A stretch of DNA of 64,000 nucleotides from Dioszegia crocea. Its lineage: Eukaryota > Basidiomycota > Tremellomycetes > Tremellales > Bulleribasidiaceae. Where the stretch lies: NCBI GenBank assembly GCA_001600615.1, contig BCKK01000002.1, positions 1,394,809 to 1,458,808 on the forward strand, given 5' to 3'. The stretch's first letter is position 1. Every line of letters starts with the position of its first letter. The translations under genes were made by a program, and so were the position numbers. Below the pieces are notes generated by a model, which had not been told where the DNA came from, ran no database searches, and was given only the letters and a program-made list of their open reading frames with translations. Below, one piece after another: positions 24,366-37,166 of this stretch.

Positions 24366-27359
24366 ATGGACGCGGCTCAATTACTAGCCAATACCCTCTC
24401 GGGGAGTGAGTTGCCGCTCGTCCTTCCTTCTTGTTTCCCCCTTGTCGACCACCAAGACTGACATGAGCAGACAAACAACTCATGGATGAGGCTACTGCAA
24501 AGCTTGAGGAAGCTAGCAGTGTCAACTTCGTAAGTCATAACATCCATCACCCTAAAGGTATGAGCTCACTCGCTTCAGCATGCATACATGCACACACTCG
24601 CTGGAGAGATGGCAAACGAGCAGCAGCAACCTCATATCCGATTTGCCGCAGCTTTGCAATTCAAGAATGCTGTAGCCGCTCGGGTGCGTATTCTACGATG
24701 CAGTTCTGGCCGTTTCTGACCTAATAGGACGCAATCAACCAACCTAATCTCAGCAAACGATGGCTGGAACTCCCAGCAGAAGCCACCACACCCCTCAAAC
24801 AATCCATTCTCGCCACACTCAGCTCGACCGCCAACCAGGTCGGGCCAGGTGCCGCTCAGTGTGTCTCCGCGGTCGCAGCGGTGGAATTGCCAGCTGGGAG
24901 ATGGCAGGATCTGATTCCTCAATTACTGCAATTCACCCAGAACCAGGATACCACTGCGTTGAGGGTACACTCCCTGCAGACTATCGGATACATCTGCGAA
25001 GTGATTGTGAGTACAACCATTACACCGAGATGACAATGCCTGATATGTAAAGGAACCGGAAATTGTCGCTTCTCGATCAAATGACATTCTTACTGCGGTG
25101 GTGGCGGGCGCGAGGAGGGAAGAGTCTAGCGTTGAAGTTCAGATCGCCGCTATGAACGCTCTGTACAATGCGCTTGAATTCATTCGGGACAACTTTGATC
25201 GCGAGGTGAGTAAAGCGATGGATTAGTGCTAATCCGCAGGGCGAGCGGAATTACATCATGCAAGTTGTTTGCGAGGCGACTCAGAGTCCTTCAGACAAGA
25301 TCCAGGTCTACGCCTTCGAGTGCCTAGTCAAGATTATGAGTCTTTACTACGAGAAGATGGAGTTCTACATGGAGCGGGCGTTGTTCGGAGTGAGTCAAAT
25401 AATGAGCTACAGCTAACAATCAGCTTACATTGAACGGAATGAAGTCGGGTGATGAGACCGTGGCCTTGCAGGCGATAGAATTCTGGAGTACGGTTTGCGA
25501 GGAGGAGATTGAGTTGAATGTCGAGGCGCAGGAGGTGAGTCTGACAAGTGACCCCGCTAATGTACAGGCGCAAGAATACAACGAAACTCCAGCGGCGGTG
25601 TCAAAGAACTTTGCTAAAATGGCACTTGCCGAAATCCTCCCCCAACTTCTTCAGCTGCTGCAGCAGCAAGACGAGGACGCCGATGAGGACGATTGGACAA
25701 AGGCGATGGCGGCTGGAGCGTGTCTCGAGTTGTTGGCGAGGAATGTCGGGGATGACATCGTGGCGCAGGTTGTGCCATTCGTGGAGCAGGGAATCACGCG
25801 GCCAGAGTGGCAACATCGAGAGGCGGCAGTGATGGCGTTTGGGTCGATTCTTGACGGACCTGAACCTGCCGTCCTTGCCCCTCTCGTCACCCAGGCTCTT
25901 GGCGCCCTGATCAACATGCTCCAAAACGACTCGAGCGTCCAGGTCCGGGACACGGTCGCTTGGACATTGAGCAAAATCACCGAGGTCATGCTGGACGTCA
26001 TTGATCCCGACGCACACCTCGACGGGCTCATCACTGCTCTCGTTCTTGGCCTGAATGGCGCTCCTCGAATCGTCAACAGCTGCTGCTCAGCTCTGAGCAA
26101 CATCATTTCTCAACTCTCCCAACCCCCAGATCTGCTCGGTGAAGATATCCCCACCTCCCCCATGTCCCGCTACTTCGGCGGTGTCGTGTCTGCCCTCCTA
26201 CCCATCTCCGCTAAACCCACCAACGAGTCCAACTCCCGCTCGGCCGCCTACCAGACCATCGCCACCTTTGTCGCCTCATCAGCCGATGACACCCTCCCCG
26301 TTGTCCAGGGCATAACGACCGAGATGCTTACGCGTCAGGAACAGCTGCTTGGTATCCACAACCAGCTGGTCGGCATGGACGACCGCAACAACTGGAATGA
26401 CATGCAACTCAACATTTGCGTCGTCATCCAAAGTTGCATCCACAAATCCCCCGCATTGATCGCTCCCTTTGCCGACCGCATAATGACCAACCTCCTCTCC
26501 CTCATTTCTGCCGCGGGCAAACACGCCGGTGTTCTCGAAGATGCCTTTGCCACTGTCGGCGCACTAGCATCGGCCATGGAGGTCGGATTCAACAAGTACA
26601 TGGAAGCCTTCAGCCCATACCTCTTCACTGCTCTCGCCTCTTTCGATGACTGGCAAGTCGCCCAAGCTGCTGTATACGTCACGAGCGATGTCGCTCGCGC
26701 TATCAACGAGCAGATCACACCTCACGCCGAAAGGCTCATGGTCTCCCTTGTCGACATCCTCCGCAGCCCAGTCGTCCACCGCCAGGTTAAGCCAAACGCA
26801 GTCACAACCATCGGCGAGATTGCTTTGGCGGTCGGTTCGGCATTCGGGCCTTACCTCGAAACCGTTATGGGTATCCTCAGCCAGGCTGGTGCCATGTCGA
26901 GCGCCGATTCAACCATGCTTGAATTTGTGTGGACGATGCGCGAAGCGATTGTTGAGGCGTTCATTGGGATTCTCAACGGGCTGAAGACATCTGACCGTAA
27001 GTCTTCTATTTGCGCGTTGAAATGACCAAGATGCTGATTGAACAGCTACACCGTTCCAACAATATGTGCCAGGAATCATGGGCTTCCTCTCCACCTGCAT
27101 GGCGGACGAGGACCGAACTGATGCCTTCTGCACATCGACTCTGGGGCTTATCGGTGACTTTGGAGATACCTACAAGCGAGCAGTGAAGGATGATTTGATG
27201 AAGGAGTGGGTGCAGGGGGCTATTGCGTACGGCCGACAGAGAGGCGCGTCGAGGTCTGCAAAGAACAATGCGGCATATGCCCAAAAGGTGAGCCCACTCC
27301 ACGGCGTGCGAGTGTTTCTCTGCTGACTTTCCTAGGCCATCAAGGAAGTTTCGAAATGA
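24366..27359 (+). CDS. KAP95: Importin subunit beta-1
   Basis: Karyopherin beta carries importin-alpha/cargo and other cargoes through nuclear pores and is released by Ran-GTP. It starts [13 protein letters not shown] at 24366 and continues [20 protein letters not shown], then [18 protein letters not shown] (importin-beta N-terminal domain). HEAT repeats follow throughout: [86 protein letters not shown] and [16 protein letters not shown] short exon ends AIKEVSK. The acidic loop [11 protein letters not shown] matches the Ran/importin-alpha binding region. The 3' two thirds is one long exon (about 25564-27000); the 5' part has several short introns. The length, about 860 residues, is normal. 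Confidence 0.96.
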
Positions 27360-27929
27360 TCGATTCTGCTCTTCTTCGCCACCCCTCGTTTCCACCATGT
27401 AACAACATCTCGGACCCTCTGCCATTAACGACCGAACATCCTACCTTGTACAACATCTTCACTCACACTTGGCCGCGCACTGCCGTCCACGGACCGCATC
27501 GTCGCCACACATTAACGCATAGAATGGGATCAACACCCATCAACCTAGAAACGCATATCTCGACTTCTTCGCCTTGATTTTCTTCCTTCCCCCTCCAGCC
27601 TTGTTCGCTCTGTCGCTCATCATCGTCGACATTTTTAATCACCTTTTCCCCCACATCTCTTTCTTTCGCACGCGCGCGCGAACTTTCTTTTTCATCGGAT
27701 ACGAGGGCCGTTAGATAGTCGGTAGACCAAAACAATTGTGGACTTTGTATATCTAGCCAGGGCTGGATTGCGGGGTTCTGATCAGAGTAGGTGTGTGTAA
27801 TGTAGCTTGCACCTCGCAGAGCACTTAGTAAGTAGGGTCATTGGCATGCATCATGTCTCCAGCCTCTTCTGTTCGTCCGAAGAGTATATACATTGTGTCT
27901 GGCGTACGAAGTGGTGGTGGTCTCGTGCG
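27360..27929. other. Convergent 3' UTR region
   Basis: This lies between KAP95 and the converging prefoldin gene. An open frame at 27735-27463 on the reverse strand has no support. I see nothing else. Confidence 0.45.
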
Positions 27930-28945
27930 CTATTCATCATCCTCATCTTCCTCCTCATCATCATCACGGCTCTTGCCAGCGGCGGCAGCAGCAATCAGCC
28001 CCGGTCCTGACCCTTTCTGTTCGCGTCTCCTGTCAAGTCAGCTATCGCCTCTACGTTCGCCGAACAAATCATCAGACAGGACATACCGCTTAACATCCCA
28101 CTGTGTAAAGTCAGCCCCGGACTTCGTGAACATCAACAGGGAATGAACGTACATTGTGGACCCGAGCAAAGTTCACCTCCATCACTGTGACTTGTTCCCT
28201 CAACCACTCCAAGTCCTCGACTGTCTCCTCTAGCGTCTTCTTCGCACTGGCAAGTTTATTTTTGAGTAGATCTGCAGCATCTTGCAGAGGGTAGAGAAGC
28301 ATGGTGCTCGCCTAAGGAGGTCAGTATTTGCCTCACCATCTTCTTGTTCTCCAGCCAATTTGGAGACCCGACCGAGACAGCATCACTCACACCAAGCCAT
28401 AACCCCACCTCGCCCGTCTCCTGAACTTCCGCCTCGGCATACAACGTATCATTCAGCTCAAAGAGCGTCTTGAGCGGTTCATCCTTATCCTCCTCGGGCT
28501 CTTCGTCAAGATCATCAAGATCATCGATCTCCTCATCTGCATCTTCGAGAATAGGTTCATTGGCCTTCTTCAATCTCCGGCGCTGGAGGAACAACACGAC
28601 GCTGAGGGTTTGTTCAATATCGGGGATTTTAGTCAATAGTGCTTTTTTACGCTGTTGGAGGTTGAGTTCCATATATCGGTATTTTCTGCAGAGTCAGTAT
28701 TGGCCTAGAGCCTTCGACATGCCCAAGACTCACGCTGAGGTCTCTTGGAATGTCTTCATTGTGTCCTCGACAGACCCATTGCTGTTGGAAACATACACCT
28801 CGACATTGTCCTTTGATTGTCAGCTTGAGTTTGCTTTGAGGTGGACCGAGTAACGCACGACAAATGGCGCTCTGGGGATTCCGCGCGGGTTCACCTGCAT
28901 CTGCACCTTGGGAGTGGATGACGATGCTACTGCTGTTGAGGACAT
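27930..28945 (-). CDS. PAC10: Prefoldin subunit 3 (VBP1/Pac10)
   Basis: This is an alpha-type subunit of the hexameric prefoldin chaperone that hands actin and tubulin to CCT. It starts MSSTAVASSSTPKVQMQVNP at 28945, then GIPRAPFV, NVEVYVSNSNGSVEDTMKTF and YRYMELNLQQRKKALLTKIP (first coiled-coil helix). Next come an acidic linker (EPILEDADEEIDDLDDLDEE), TLFELNDTLYAEAEVQETGE with VGLWLGA (beta hairpin), and the second helix DAADLLKNKLASAKKTLEE to MEVNFARVHNWDVKR. A final exon adds a poly-Ala stretch and the acidic end DDDDEEEDEDDE. The acidic linker and tail are longer than in yeast. Confidence 0.93.
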
Positions 28946-29239
28946 GTCGGGGAGGAGAAGTAGGTGATGGAATGCGAAGTGAAACTTGCGAAATGTTGAA
29001 ACTTGGTTCACAGCCAAAAACGGCACTCTGGCTCTTCCACTCTGGAGCGTGCTTGCTTATATCGTATGTCTTCGCGTGGTCACCTCGCAAGCAGACGCAT
29101 CCAGAGGTATAACTCAGCACATACATACTCTACACAAGATGACCAAAAATATAGCCCACAACTAAAAAGTCCGTAATATAGAAAGAGTGGGCCAATAATC
29201 AACCCAGAGGAAAAAAGCAAGTCACAGCACAGCTCTAGA

Positions 29240-30654
29240 CTAGGCATTCGTAATCTTCAAACCCTTCCTGTCCTCTATCGGCCGCGCTACACTCCCCTCG
29301 CTGCCTGAGCGAGGTCGGGTGTGGGCAGGCTCATCGTATCCGCCGTACGCATCCTCCTCGTCCGCCGCGTAGCTGTACGCCTGGTTGGGGTCAAAGTAGT
29401 ACGGTCCGGGTTCTTGTTGAGATGGGGGCTGTTGTTGGAGATGAAGGTCTTGTGACTGTTGGAGGGAAGTGGCATTGGTAGGACTGGGGATGGTGTGATA
29501 TTGGTCAGGATGCGCGGCGTATTGATCGGGGTGGGCAGCGTACTGGTCAGGCTGGGCTCCGTACGCGTTCGGATCGTAATCATCCGTGGCGCGCGTAGCA
29601 CCGAACCCTGCCATACCCGCACCGGTTGCCGTCGACATACGATCGCCAGCGCCAATATCCGTCGCGTAGTGGTCGTACCCGCCAGCGGGATCGACGTAAT
29701 CGTGGTATTGACCGTCCGGCTGGGGCTGGCCGTGGAGGTCAACACCGGGAGTGGTAGCGGCGTAGTACCCGCCATATTGTGTCATGGCGGGTGATACATC
29801 GTCGTCGTCAAACGCCGATCGGTGTGATGAATTGGCAGCAGCGGCAGCAGCAGCAGCCGCAACATCCCTATCCAGCCTCTGCCTCCTTCTACGCCTAAGC
29901 ATGAACAGCACGAATGCGAGAATACCCGCCGTGACGAGCAGACCGACGGCGACGAATACACCCGCGACCGCGCCAGTGTTGTTCATGAAGGTTTGCTGGT
30001 TGCTGGTCGATCCACCTGAATCGTTCACGCCTGGATTACGGACGATTTGCGTCACGGTGAGGACTTGACCGTTAACGTCGGTAGTCACGCGAGCGGTGGT
30101 GATCAGGGCAGGGGCAGTGGTGACGACTCGGCCGGAAGCATCCGTGCTGGTGACAATGACCGCGGAGGATAGGGTGACATCCGTCGCGATGGACTGGGAG
30201 GCGGATGCTGAGGGTGCAGCAGATGCGGGGGCTGATGACGCGGGAGCTGATGTTGGAGCGGCACTGAAGGTCAGCGTGATAGGGGAGCAAATGGGGTGAC
30301 TTACGATGAAGTAGGCGCGGCTGATGATGTAGGCTGCGCGCTGCTTGATGGCGCTTGTGACGACTGTGGTGCGGACGACTGAGGAGGGGCACTGGATGAG
30401 GCAGGGGGAGCGGATGAAGAGGCGGGGGGAGCTGAAGACTCGGGAGCAGAGCTAGCGGGAGGTGCAGATGAAGGAGGGACTGAAGATTGAGGGGGCTGTG
30501 TAGCGCTCGGACTCGCGGCTGAAGTGGGAACAGCGGAAGAAGGTTCGGGCTGAGGGGTGGGTGGTGCCGCGGAGGTGGGAGCGGCGGAAGGAGCCACACT
30601 GGGGGAAGGAGCGGCGGCGGCTGGAGATGCAAATGGGTCAAGGATAGGATCCAT
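29240..30654 (-). CDS. Mucin-like single-pass membrane protein
   Basis: The protein has about 120 N-terminal residues made almost only of Ser, Pro, Ala and Thr (from MDPILDPFASPAAAAP). A Ser/Thr/Val-rich part follows (TARVTTDVNGQVLTVTQIV), then one membrane span (AVAGVFVAVGLLVTAGILAF) closed by MLRRRRRQR, a nine-Ala run (about 29830-29860) and a Tyr/Gln/Asp-rich cytosolic tail. The tail repeats PDQYAAH three times and ends KGLKITNA. This is the layout of fungal wall-stress sensors such as Mid2/Wsc, but there is no WSC Cys domain. No signal peptide precedes the Ser/Pro region; an upstream exon may be missing or the span may act as a signal anchor. One intron lies near 30250-30303. Confidence 0.75.
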
Positions 30655-31352
30655 GATGAAGAGGAAACGAATCAGCGAATGTTCCTCAAAGGTTAAAGAT
30701 GGAGTCCTGAGATTCTCCTTCGCAGGTGTTCCCTTCGCAGCGCCTTCCCATTTACGGATTCCCTACCGTAGCTCCAAGACCCGATATGATCCATCTGAGA
30801 CGTAGACTCACAACTCATTGCGCAGTGTCTTGCCCTGGATCAGGCTGTGTTTGAGAATAGAGAAGCTGCAACACGCGTAATGTGTCGGGTGTTTTGCTTT
30901 TGCAGTTATTTTCTGCGCGTGGCGAGGTGGCAGAAGCTGTGGCGGCTAGCTGCTGGCTGATGTTAAAGGTATGATAAGGAGCGTGTAAGGTGTAAGATAC
31001 CGAGGCAGGAGGACAAGACTAGTCAAGCTGAAGGATGTGAAGCACAAGGGGGAGCGAAAGGGGGCCCAGTAAAGTTGTTGACAAAAGCCCCTTTGGGCAA
31101 TTCAGGGAAATCAACAAACCCTTCAGGGAAATACACAGGGCCGGACTCTAATCTTATCATTTACCCTGACGGCCGTTACCGTAACGCCGATGTGGCGGTT
31201 GTAATCCCGAACCCGTGCGTCTATCCGTGCCTGAATCAGCCTGCCGAGGCCATGACGCATTGTCTCTTTGCCGACAAGACAACAATAAACTGATCACTGA
31301 TAGCAAGTATTCACCCATCACGCTTAACATATAAGCCCATACACTGCCCAAG
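30655..31352. other. Divergent promoter region
   Basis: About 700 bases lie between the mucin-like gene and the MTFP1-like gene. No supported coding exon is seen. A missing signal-peptide exon of the mucin-like gene could lie here. Confidence 0.35.
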
Positions 31353-32311
31353 ATGTCCGCCGCAGCACCAACTGGTTCTGTCCAACAAACAGCCTCGGCT
31401 GAGCTCCGTAAAGCCGAGAACTCCGCAAGCAATACCCTCGACGAACTCGTAGATGAGAATGGTGAGCTCGGCATTCAGGTCTAAGCTCGCTATGAACCTG
31501 GCTGATTTGACTAGCCGACTCAACCGACTCTAATGTCCGATACAGTGAGTCTGGACCGCCAGTCATCATTTGGCGCAGATACTGATGAATTCAGCCGCCT
31601 ACCTCCGTCGAATAAGGTCCGTCGAGCTTGCTAGGCCGTTCTGACACCTTATTAACTTGCTAGAGATGTAGCCCGCTCAGCGCAGAGATATACAGCCTAC
31701 AGTAAGTCTCCAACGTCGACAAGGTCGTTCATACTGACATATCAGCCAGCGACATAGGAGAGGCATTCCGACCGGTCGTCCCCCCTTCACTAGGTACGTC
31801 CGTCATGCGAGCTCGCTAACCATCAGTCACTGCAGCCTATGGTATCTCCTGGGCGTACCTCATCGGAGATGTCGGATTCACAACGTATAAAGCGCGCGAA
31901 CTCGGACCCTCCCCACTAGAAATGGCCAACATGTCTGAACCTACCCGACTTGCTCTGGTCGCCGTAAAGCGATCAGTCTTCCAGGGTGTAGCGTCCATGG
32001 CTCTTCCGGCGTTCACCATCCACACAGCGGTGAAGCAGGCTTCCAAGGCGTTGATCAACAGCAAAAACATCACTCTGAAACGATGGGGACCAACAGCTGT
32101 CGGAATTGGAATTGTCCCGGCTTTGCCATACCTGTTTGATCACCCGGTAAGTCAATACCAACTCTAAGCTATACTTGAGCTTACCCTCTAGGTCGAGACA
32201 GCTGTTGATTGGGGATTCGAGAAGGTCGAAGAGACTTGGTTCAGGTCCAAGCACCCCAATCTGCCTGTACCAAGCAACGAGCCGGGAATGCTTCCCAAAC
32301 GCGACTTATAG
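31353..32311 (+). CDS. Mitochondrial fission process protein 1 (MTP18/MTFP1) family
   Basis: This is an inner mitochondrial membrane protein family linked to mitochondrial fission in animals. It starts MSAAAPTGSVQQTASAELRK at 31353. Short exons then give ADSTDSNVRYTAYLRRIRDV, ARSAQRYTAYTSDIGEAFRP, VVPPSLAYGISWAYLIGDVG, FTTYKARELGPSPLEMANMS, SVFQGVASMALPAFTIHTAV and RWGPTAVGIGIVPALPYLFD, ending GMLPKRDL. The order DIGEAFRP, then SLAYGISWAYLIGDV, matches MTFP1. Six introns interrupt it. Confidence 0.88.
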
Positions 32312-32345
32312 ATGTCGTACCCAAGTATAAAACATGCAGCTAAAC

Positions 32346-34117
32346 CTAAACCTTCTCAATCGCACAGATCCGCCACTCCTTCATCTCCTTAATACTGACA
32401 TACACCCCATCCTTGACATACCCCCAGGCAAGGGGTAAAATCCGCCCATCTCCAATCGCTGTCCCATCCTGAAGATCAAGGCGGTACCCATCTCCTGTGG
32501 ACCTGGCGCGCTGCGTACAGATCTCCCCAGCTCCACTGGTCGTGATCAACAGCAGATCCTCGCCGTCCGGAGCGACAAGCGAGGACATCGGCATTCGAGG
32601 CCAAGTGGTAAGAACGACGGGCGGGGCAGCAATGGGGAGTCGAAGTGGTGAAGGGTAAATCATCGTCTCTCCCCCTCTATGAAACGCATACAGCTCCTTC
32701 CCACTCGACCACACGTTCTGCATTTCCGTCCATCCCGCGCCGCCCTTCCCCGCTCCTTGGCCTGACGGCGGCTTGAAATCCAACACCGCGGAATCGCTAT
32801 TCCTGATAACGCTCGCAATGCCCATTCCGCCTGTCCCGAAGCTGATCCAGATGCCCAGACTGGACCCGTCGGACGGGGTAAGCACGTCCAAGAGGCCGAT
32901 AGTGGTGGGAGGGAATGGAAGGTAAAACTTTCGGGTGGACCGGAAGGATACGCCAGAGGGGACGACGACACCGACGTGGAGAAGGATGTGCGAAGTGGTG
33001 GCTATGGCGATATACACCTTGTCTTCAGATTGGCGGAGGGAAAAGTCGACAATGTCAGAACGTTTACCGCTGGTAGACGAGTCGAGCCGGATCCAGTCGG
33101 CGGCCCAGGCCATGGCGAGTTTGACTGCGGCGTCTGTCGGTTGACTGGGCTCAGATCCTGTGCTCATGCTGGTCTTTTTGCTCTGAGAGAACGGCGAGAA
33201 GAATGACCGTTCTTTCCCCTTGCCCTTCTTTGACACAGGGGTCATATCTAAACCTTTCCAACCCATCGGCCTGCCTGCTGTCCACCTTGCCAAACTGGCC
33301 AGACTCCCCAGGCGCCAAATCCTTACTTCCACCTCACCGCCTTTTGTCCGCGGTTTGCCTGGCCGACCGGGATCCTCTGTGCCTCCACAAAGCACCGCCA
33401 CTGAACCCCTGGGCGTCTTGTCTCCATCTTCAATACATCGCAGCACCCTGATATCCCATACTGGCAAACCTGTCCAGACAACCCGCATCGGGACCTCCTC
33501 CGAGACGTTGACCACCCGCAGTCCGTCCGCTGTGCCGAAGAGAACGAGGGCACCGCCGTAGAGGGACAACGCGCAGGTAATGGTAGACAGAGACTGTTGA
33601 GCGTATGCCGACCCAAAGTCCACTCGAGCAAGCCCGGTGCGGGTGAGTTCGGTGATATGGGCAGCGCGCGACTGGCCGTATTTGCGCGAAAGGGAGTGAG
33701 CGAGGGAATGGGCTGCGGCAGTAGTAGGGGGTTGGTAAGGCGGGAGTGTAGTATCGTGGGAGTATGTCTATGTGTCAGCTTGTGATGATTGGTGTACTCA
33801 CTGAAGAACCACCAGGTGATGCAGCGGAAGACTGCCCGTCCCTGGGGATAGCAAGCTTCAACAAGCCTTTCTCACTAAGTCGTTTCCGAGCCGTACCGAC
33901 GACTACATCACTCAGCGAGAGTGGCGATTTAAGACTCACCATGGGGCTTATATGCTGGATCTATATGGGAGAATGATGTAAAGCTGTCCATATCATCCGT
34001 TGCGAAGCTGGACAACCCGGAGCTGACACTCTCCTCATAAGCCGGTAAACCTTCGCCTTCATCGTCCAATTCGAGCGGATGGACTGATTCTATATCCTCC
34101 ACTGAGGGTATGTTCAT
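32346..34117 (-). CDS. CNH-like beta-propeller protein, downstream of the RhoGEF gene
   Basis: The ATG at 34117 gives MNIPSVEDIESVHPLELDDE, an acidic Ser-rich leader, then VGTARKRLSEKGLLKLA and a Pro/Ser linker. From about residue 150 the sequence looks like a citron-homology (CNH) propeller: STITCALSLYGGALVLFGTA, DGLRVVNVSEEVP, VWTGLPVWDIRVLRC, FYLPFPPTTIGLLDVLTP and MSSLVAPDGEDLLLITTSGA, ending EWRICAIEKV. CNH domains bind small GTPases or Rab/Vps partners. Three exons are read, the last very long (about 33743-32346). The DH-PH gene ends only 230 bases upstream on the same strand, in the order of fungal Rom2-type GEFs (DH-PH-CNH). The CNH call is by pattern and could be another propeller. 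Confidence 0.65.
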
Positions 34118-34346
34118 CTTAGTTGATCTTACAGAGTGAGAGAGTCAAAGCGGGGGACCTGTGGCGAGGTGATGAGATGAGTGAAGGGTAGAAAGGACGG
34201 TTGTGAAGGAGGCCTCGAGGTGAAACCTTGCTTCTCTCGGCATGTGTTTCAAAGTTCTAGATGATGCATGTAGATGAAAAGTAGATGTATGGACCGCCCC
34301 TGCCCTACCCTAGACTCCCTATCTCTCTCGTTGAAGAGCGGCTAAT

Positions 34347-37166
34347 CTACTGAGCGTAACCCAAGGCCCGAAGACTATGTAGAGGGTGCTCATCCCCATC
34401 ATCAAACGCGATTTCCACCCGATCGCCATATCCGTGGCTATGATAAAGCACCTCCTCCTTTTCCTCTAGACACATACTCGCATCACTCGGTCCGGCCGTC
34501 GTAGCCTGCGCCAGGGCATTGAGGAAGTGAGGGAGTGTGGACAGGATGGCACAACTCAAGCCAGGTGCTCGGGCGGTACGTGGAGAAGCGGGAGGTGGGA
34601 TAGTCAGGCAAACCGTCACCGGGAGTAAGGGTTCGCGAAGGTGTGAAGCAATAGGCAGGATGGTAAGGACGAACAATGCGGCATGACCTGTGGTGTCAGC
34701 GAATGACTGATGGTGAGAAACCCAACACTCACCTCCGAACCCACTCCAATCCTTGACTTCAACCAATTTACCCACTCCGCCCTCATGCTCCGACAACACC
34801 CTCCACCCCTTCTCCTTCTTCGACTTGCTGGAGAAGATCCCGGCTCGCTCGTTAGGCGTAGCGAGCACGACCAGATCATCAAAGACGAAAAGCGCCAATT
34901 CGTCCTTCGTCCGCCGCCGGCCCATGCTTGGTGTGCTGGGCCTGGAAGAATCCGTACCCGCGGTTGAAGACGCATTTGACGGCGACCGATAAACGCCAGG
35001 ACGCTTCGGCGAGGTCGAGTATGCAGATGGAGACATCCGGAGGGATCCCGAGCGAGAGGGGACGCTGGACGTAACGGAAGATACGGAGAATGAGGATGAT
35101 CGGCATGCGGAGGGAGAATAGGCGGTATCCCAGGGTGAACTGATGGAGGATATCGTCGATGAGACTGAGCTCCTTGAGGACGTCATCATATTAGGGAAGC
35201 TATTTGGGTAGACGCGAAGGACCGAGCCGTACCCCGTCAATTTCCGACCGGGCTGCGCTAGGCTGAAATCGGTTGGAAGACCCGATAAGCGAGATTCGAG
35301 CGAGAGGAGCTGGTCGAAATCGTCTGATTTAGCTTTGGTAGCTTGGAGTGTGAGGATGATGAGTTCGGTACTGGCAAGGAGGGAGAGGAGTTCGGGATGA
35401 CAGGGAGTGACGTCTAGGAGGCGCTGAGAGTCAGCTTCGCCAAGATACAAACTTACTTTGAGGAATAGTGGGTACTTCATCAATCGCTGTACTGGCTTGA
35501 GCAGCATACTTCCTAGACTCATTGACCCCAAAATCTCCTCCTTGAGTTGCATCCGCACAAACTCGCCAAATACGCTCCCAGGGTCCCTTATATGGTCCTC
35601 TACCAACGCAACGACCGACTCGAATCGCAAGAGATACCACTCGTACACCTCCAGCTTTGGCACCCAAGCTTTCAATGCCCGGACATAGGCATTGATATCC
35701 ACCACCTCGGATTTCCTCCGCATATCCCGCTGAACAGCCGCAATGACGCTATGCGCATGCGCTACGCTCTCGAGACAGTCAAACAGCTGGGATATGCGTT
35801 CCGGAATCCCGTCTATCCATTTCCCCTGGGGCGTTTTGAGCGGGGTAGCGAAGAGACGCAAGACGTTCCGCATGGATTTCAGGAACGCCTGCTCAGTCTC
35901 GCACATCTCCCACATGACCTCTTGCCGCTTGATCTCATCTGAGCCGCGTGTCTCCAGCACCCGATAGTATGTGGTGTCGGACGAAAGGGAAGACCGCCAT
36001 GTGGTTTCCGGAGTGGGCGGGGCGGCGACTGCGCAAGTCTGATCGATGGATTTGGTGTATCCGGACGAAGCGACGTCGAAGAGTTCCTTGCGGACACGAA
36101 TGGGAGTTTGGATGTTGGATTCGGACCGGCTAGAGCGGGGACGGGGGGAGGGTCTGTGTTCGGCCCAGCCATGATCATGATCGGCGAGTGGGAGGGGTTG
36201 GGAAATGCGTATCGAGGTCCGCGAGGGGGAAGAGTGAAGCGATCGAGAAATAGATGCGGGGAGGGGTGCGGGGGAGTACAATGTTTCTTGCATATCTGGA
36301 CAAGCCCAGAAAGCCCGATTGTCATTCAGCCCCGAGTCGTCCGTCAAACTCCAAGGCTGATTGAAATCAAGATTGGCCACCAACCCCCTTAGAGCGTCTA
36401 AGCGCCTTTGTGTAGAGTCCCGCTTTGACATCGGCCACGCCTCGGGTTCTCGCGGTGTCGCGCGGGGAGTGGGGGCATCTGTGATGGTCGAGAAGGAGTC
36501 GGAAGGGGAGGATGAGCGGGAAAAGTCTGCTTGGTGAGGGGGAAATAGCTCGACTTGTCGGGGTGATACAGCCGAGTCCCGTCGGCGTCTAGCTGGACGG
36601 GGTGGGGTAGGCGTTGCTGCTGCTGGTATTGGGGATGAAGGGGTTCTTTTTAGCGAGCTCGACGATCGCTTTTCCCGGAGTACGGAGGGTGATGCGGAAG
36701 GTTCGGCAGATGCTCTTCCATTGATGACAATCTGAACCCCGTTATCCCTGCTACTCGTGCCCGATCGTCTAGATCTCGGCGTGTAATGTGTGTCCACTTC
36801 AAGGGGTATCGCGGGGAGAAGCTTTTGCCTCCGACTCGTACCCGCTGGAGAGACCGCAGCGATGACAGGAGGAGTCATAAGTGCTGGGCGGGGGCTGCTA
36901 CGGGGTCGAGGACTAGTGACGTCGTAGGTAGGACGAGGGGAGAAGGGGGGTTCGATAGGTTGGGGTGTGTGAAGATGCCTTTCGCGCTATTGCATCAGCC
37001 ACCATCAAAGGGAAATGCTCACTCTTTCCCGTGTGGGAATAGGAGGGGTAGACACAGCCGTCATATCCCAAAGAGGTACCGGCGGCGTCATGCTCTGTAT
37101 CGACCGCCTTTTGCCTAGGGAGCGCGAGGGTCGAGGGAGCGGCGGCGACGCGAGCGGAGTGAGCAT
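34347..37166 (-). CDS. RhoGEF (DH-PH) protein
   Basis: This is a guanine exchange factor for a Rho-type GTPase. The first ATG used (37166) gives MLTPLASPPLPRPSRSLGKR; exon 2 continues ERHLHTPQPIEPPFSPRP. Coding sense and frame continue upstream of 37166 to a possible acceptor near 37248, so the true start may be further out. About 330 disordered Ser/Pro/Arg residues precede the DH domain: RQEVMWEMCETEQAFLKSMR, VRMQLKEEILGSMSLGSMLL and KPVQRLMKYPLFLK (the conserved last helix). A PH-like part follows (KDELALFVFDDLVVLATPNE, EKGWRVLSEH). The stop is TAG at 34347. Introns are few and short. Confidence 0.85.

Noticed and set aside
27463..27735. Reverse open frame of 90 codons in the KAP95 3' region
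   Set aside because: It has no conserved motif and lies between two converging genes, in likely UTR.
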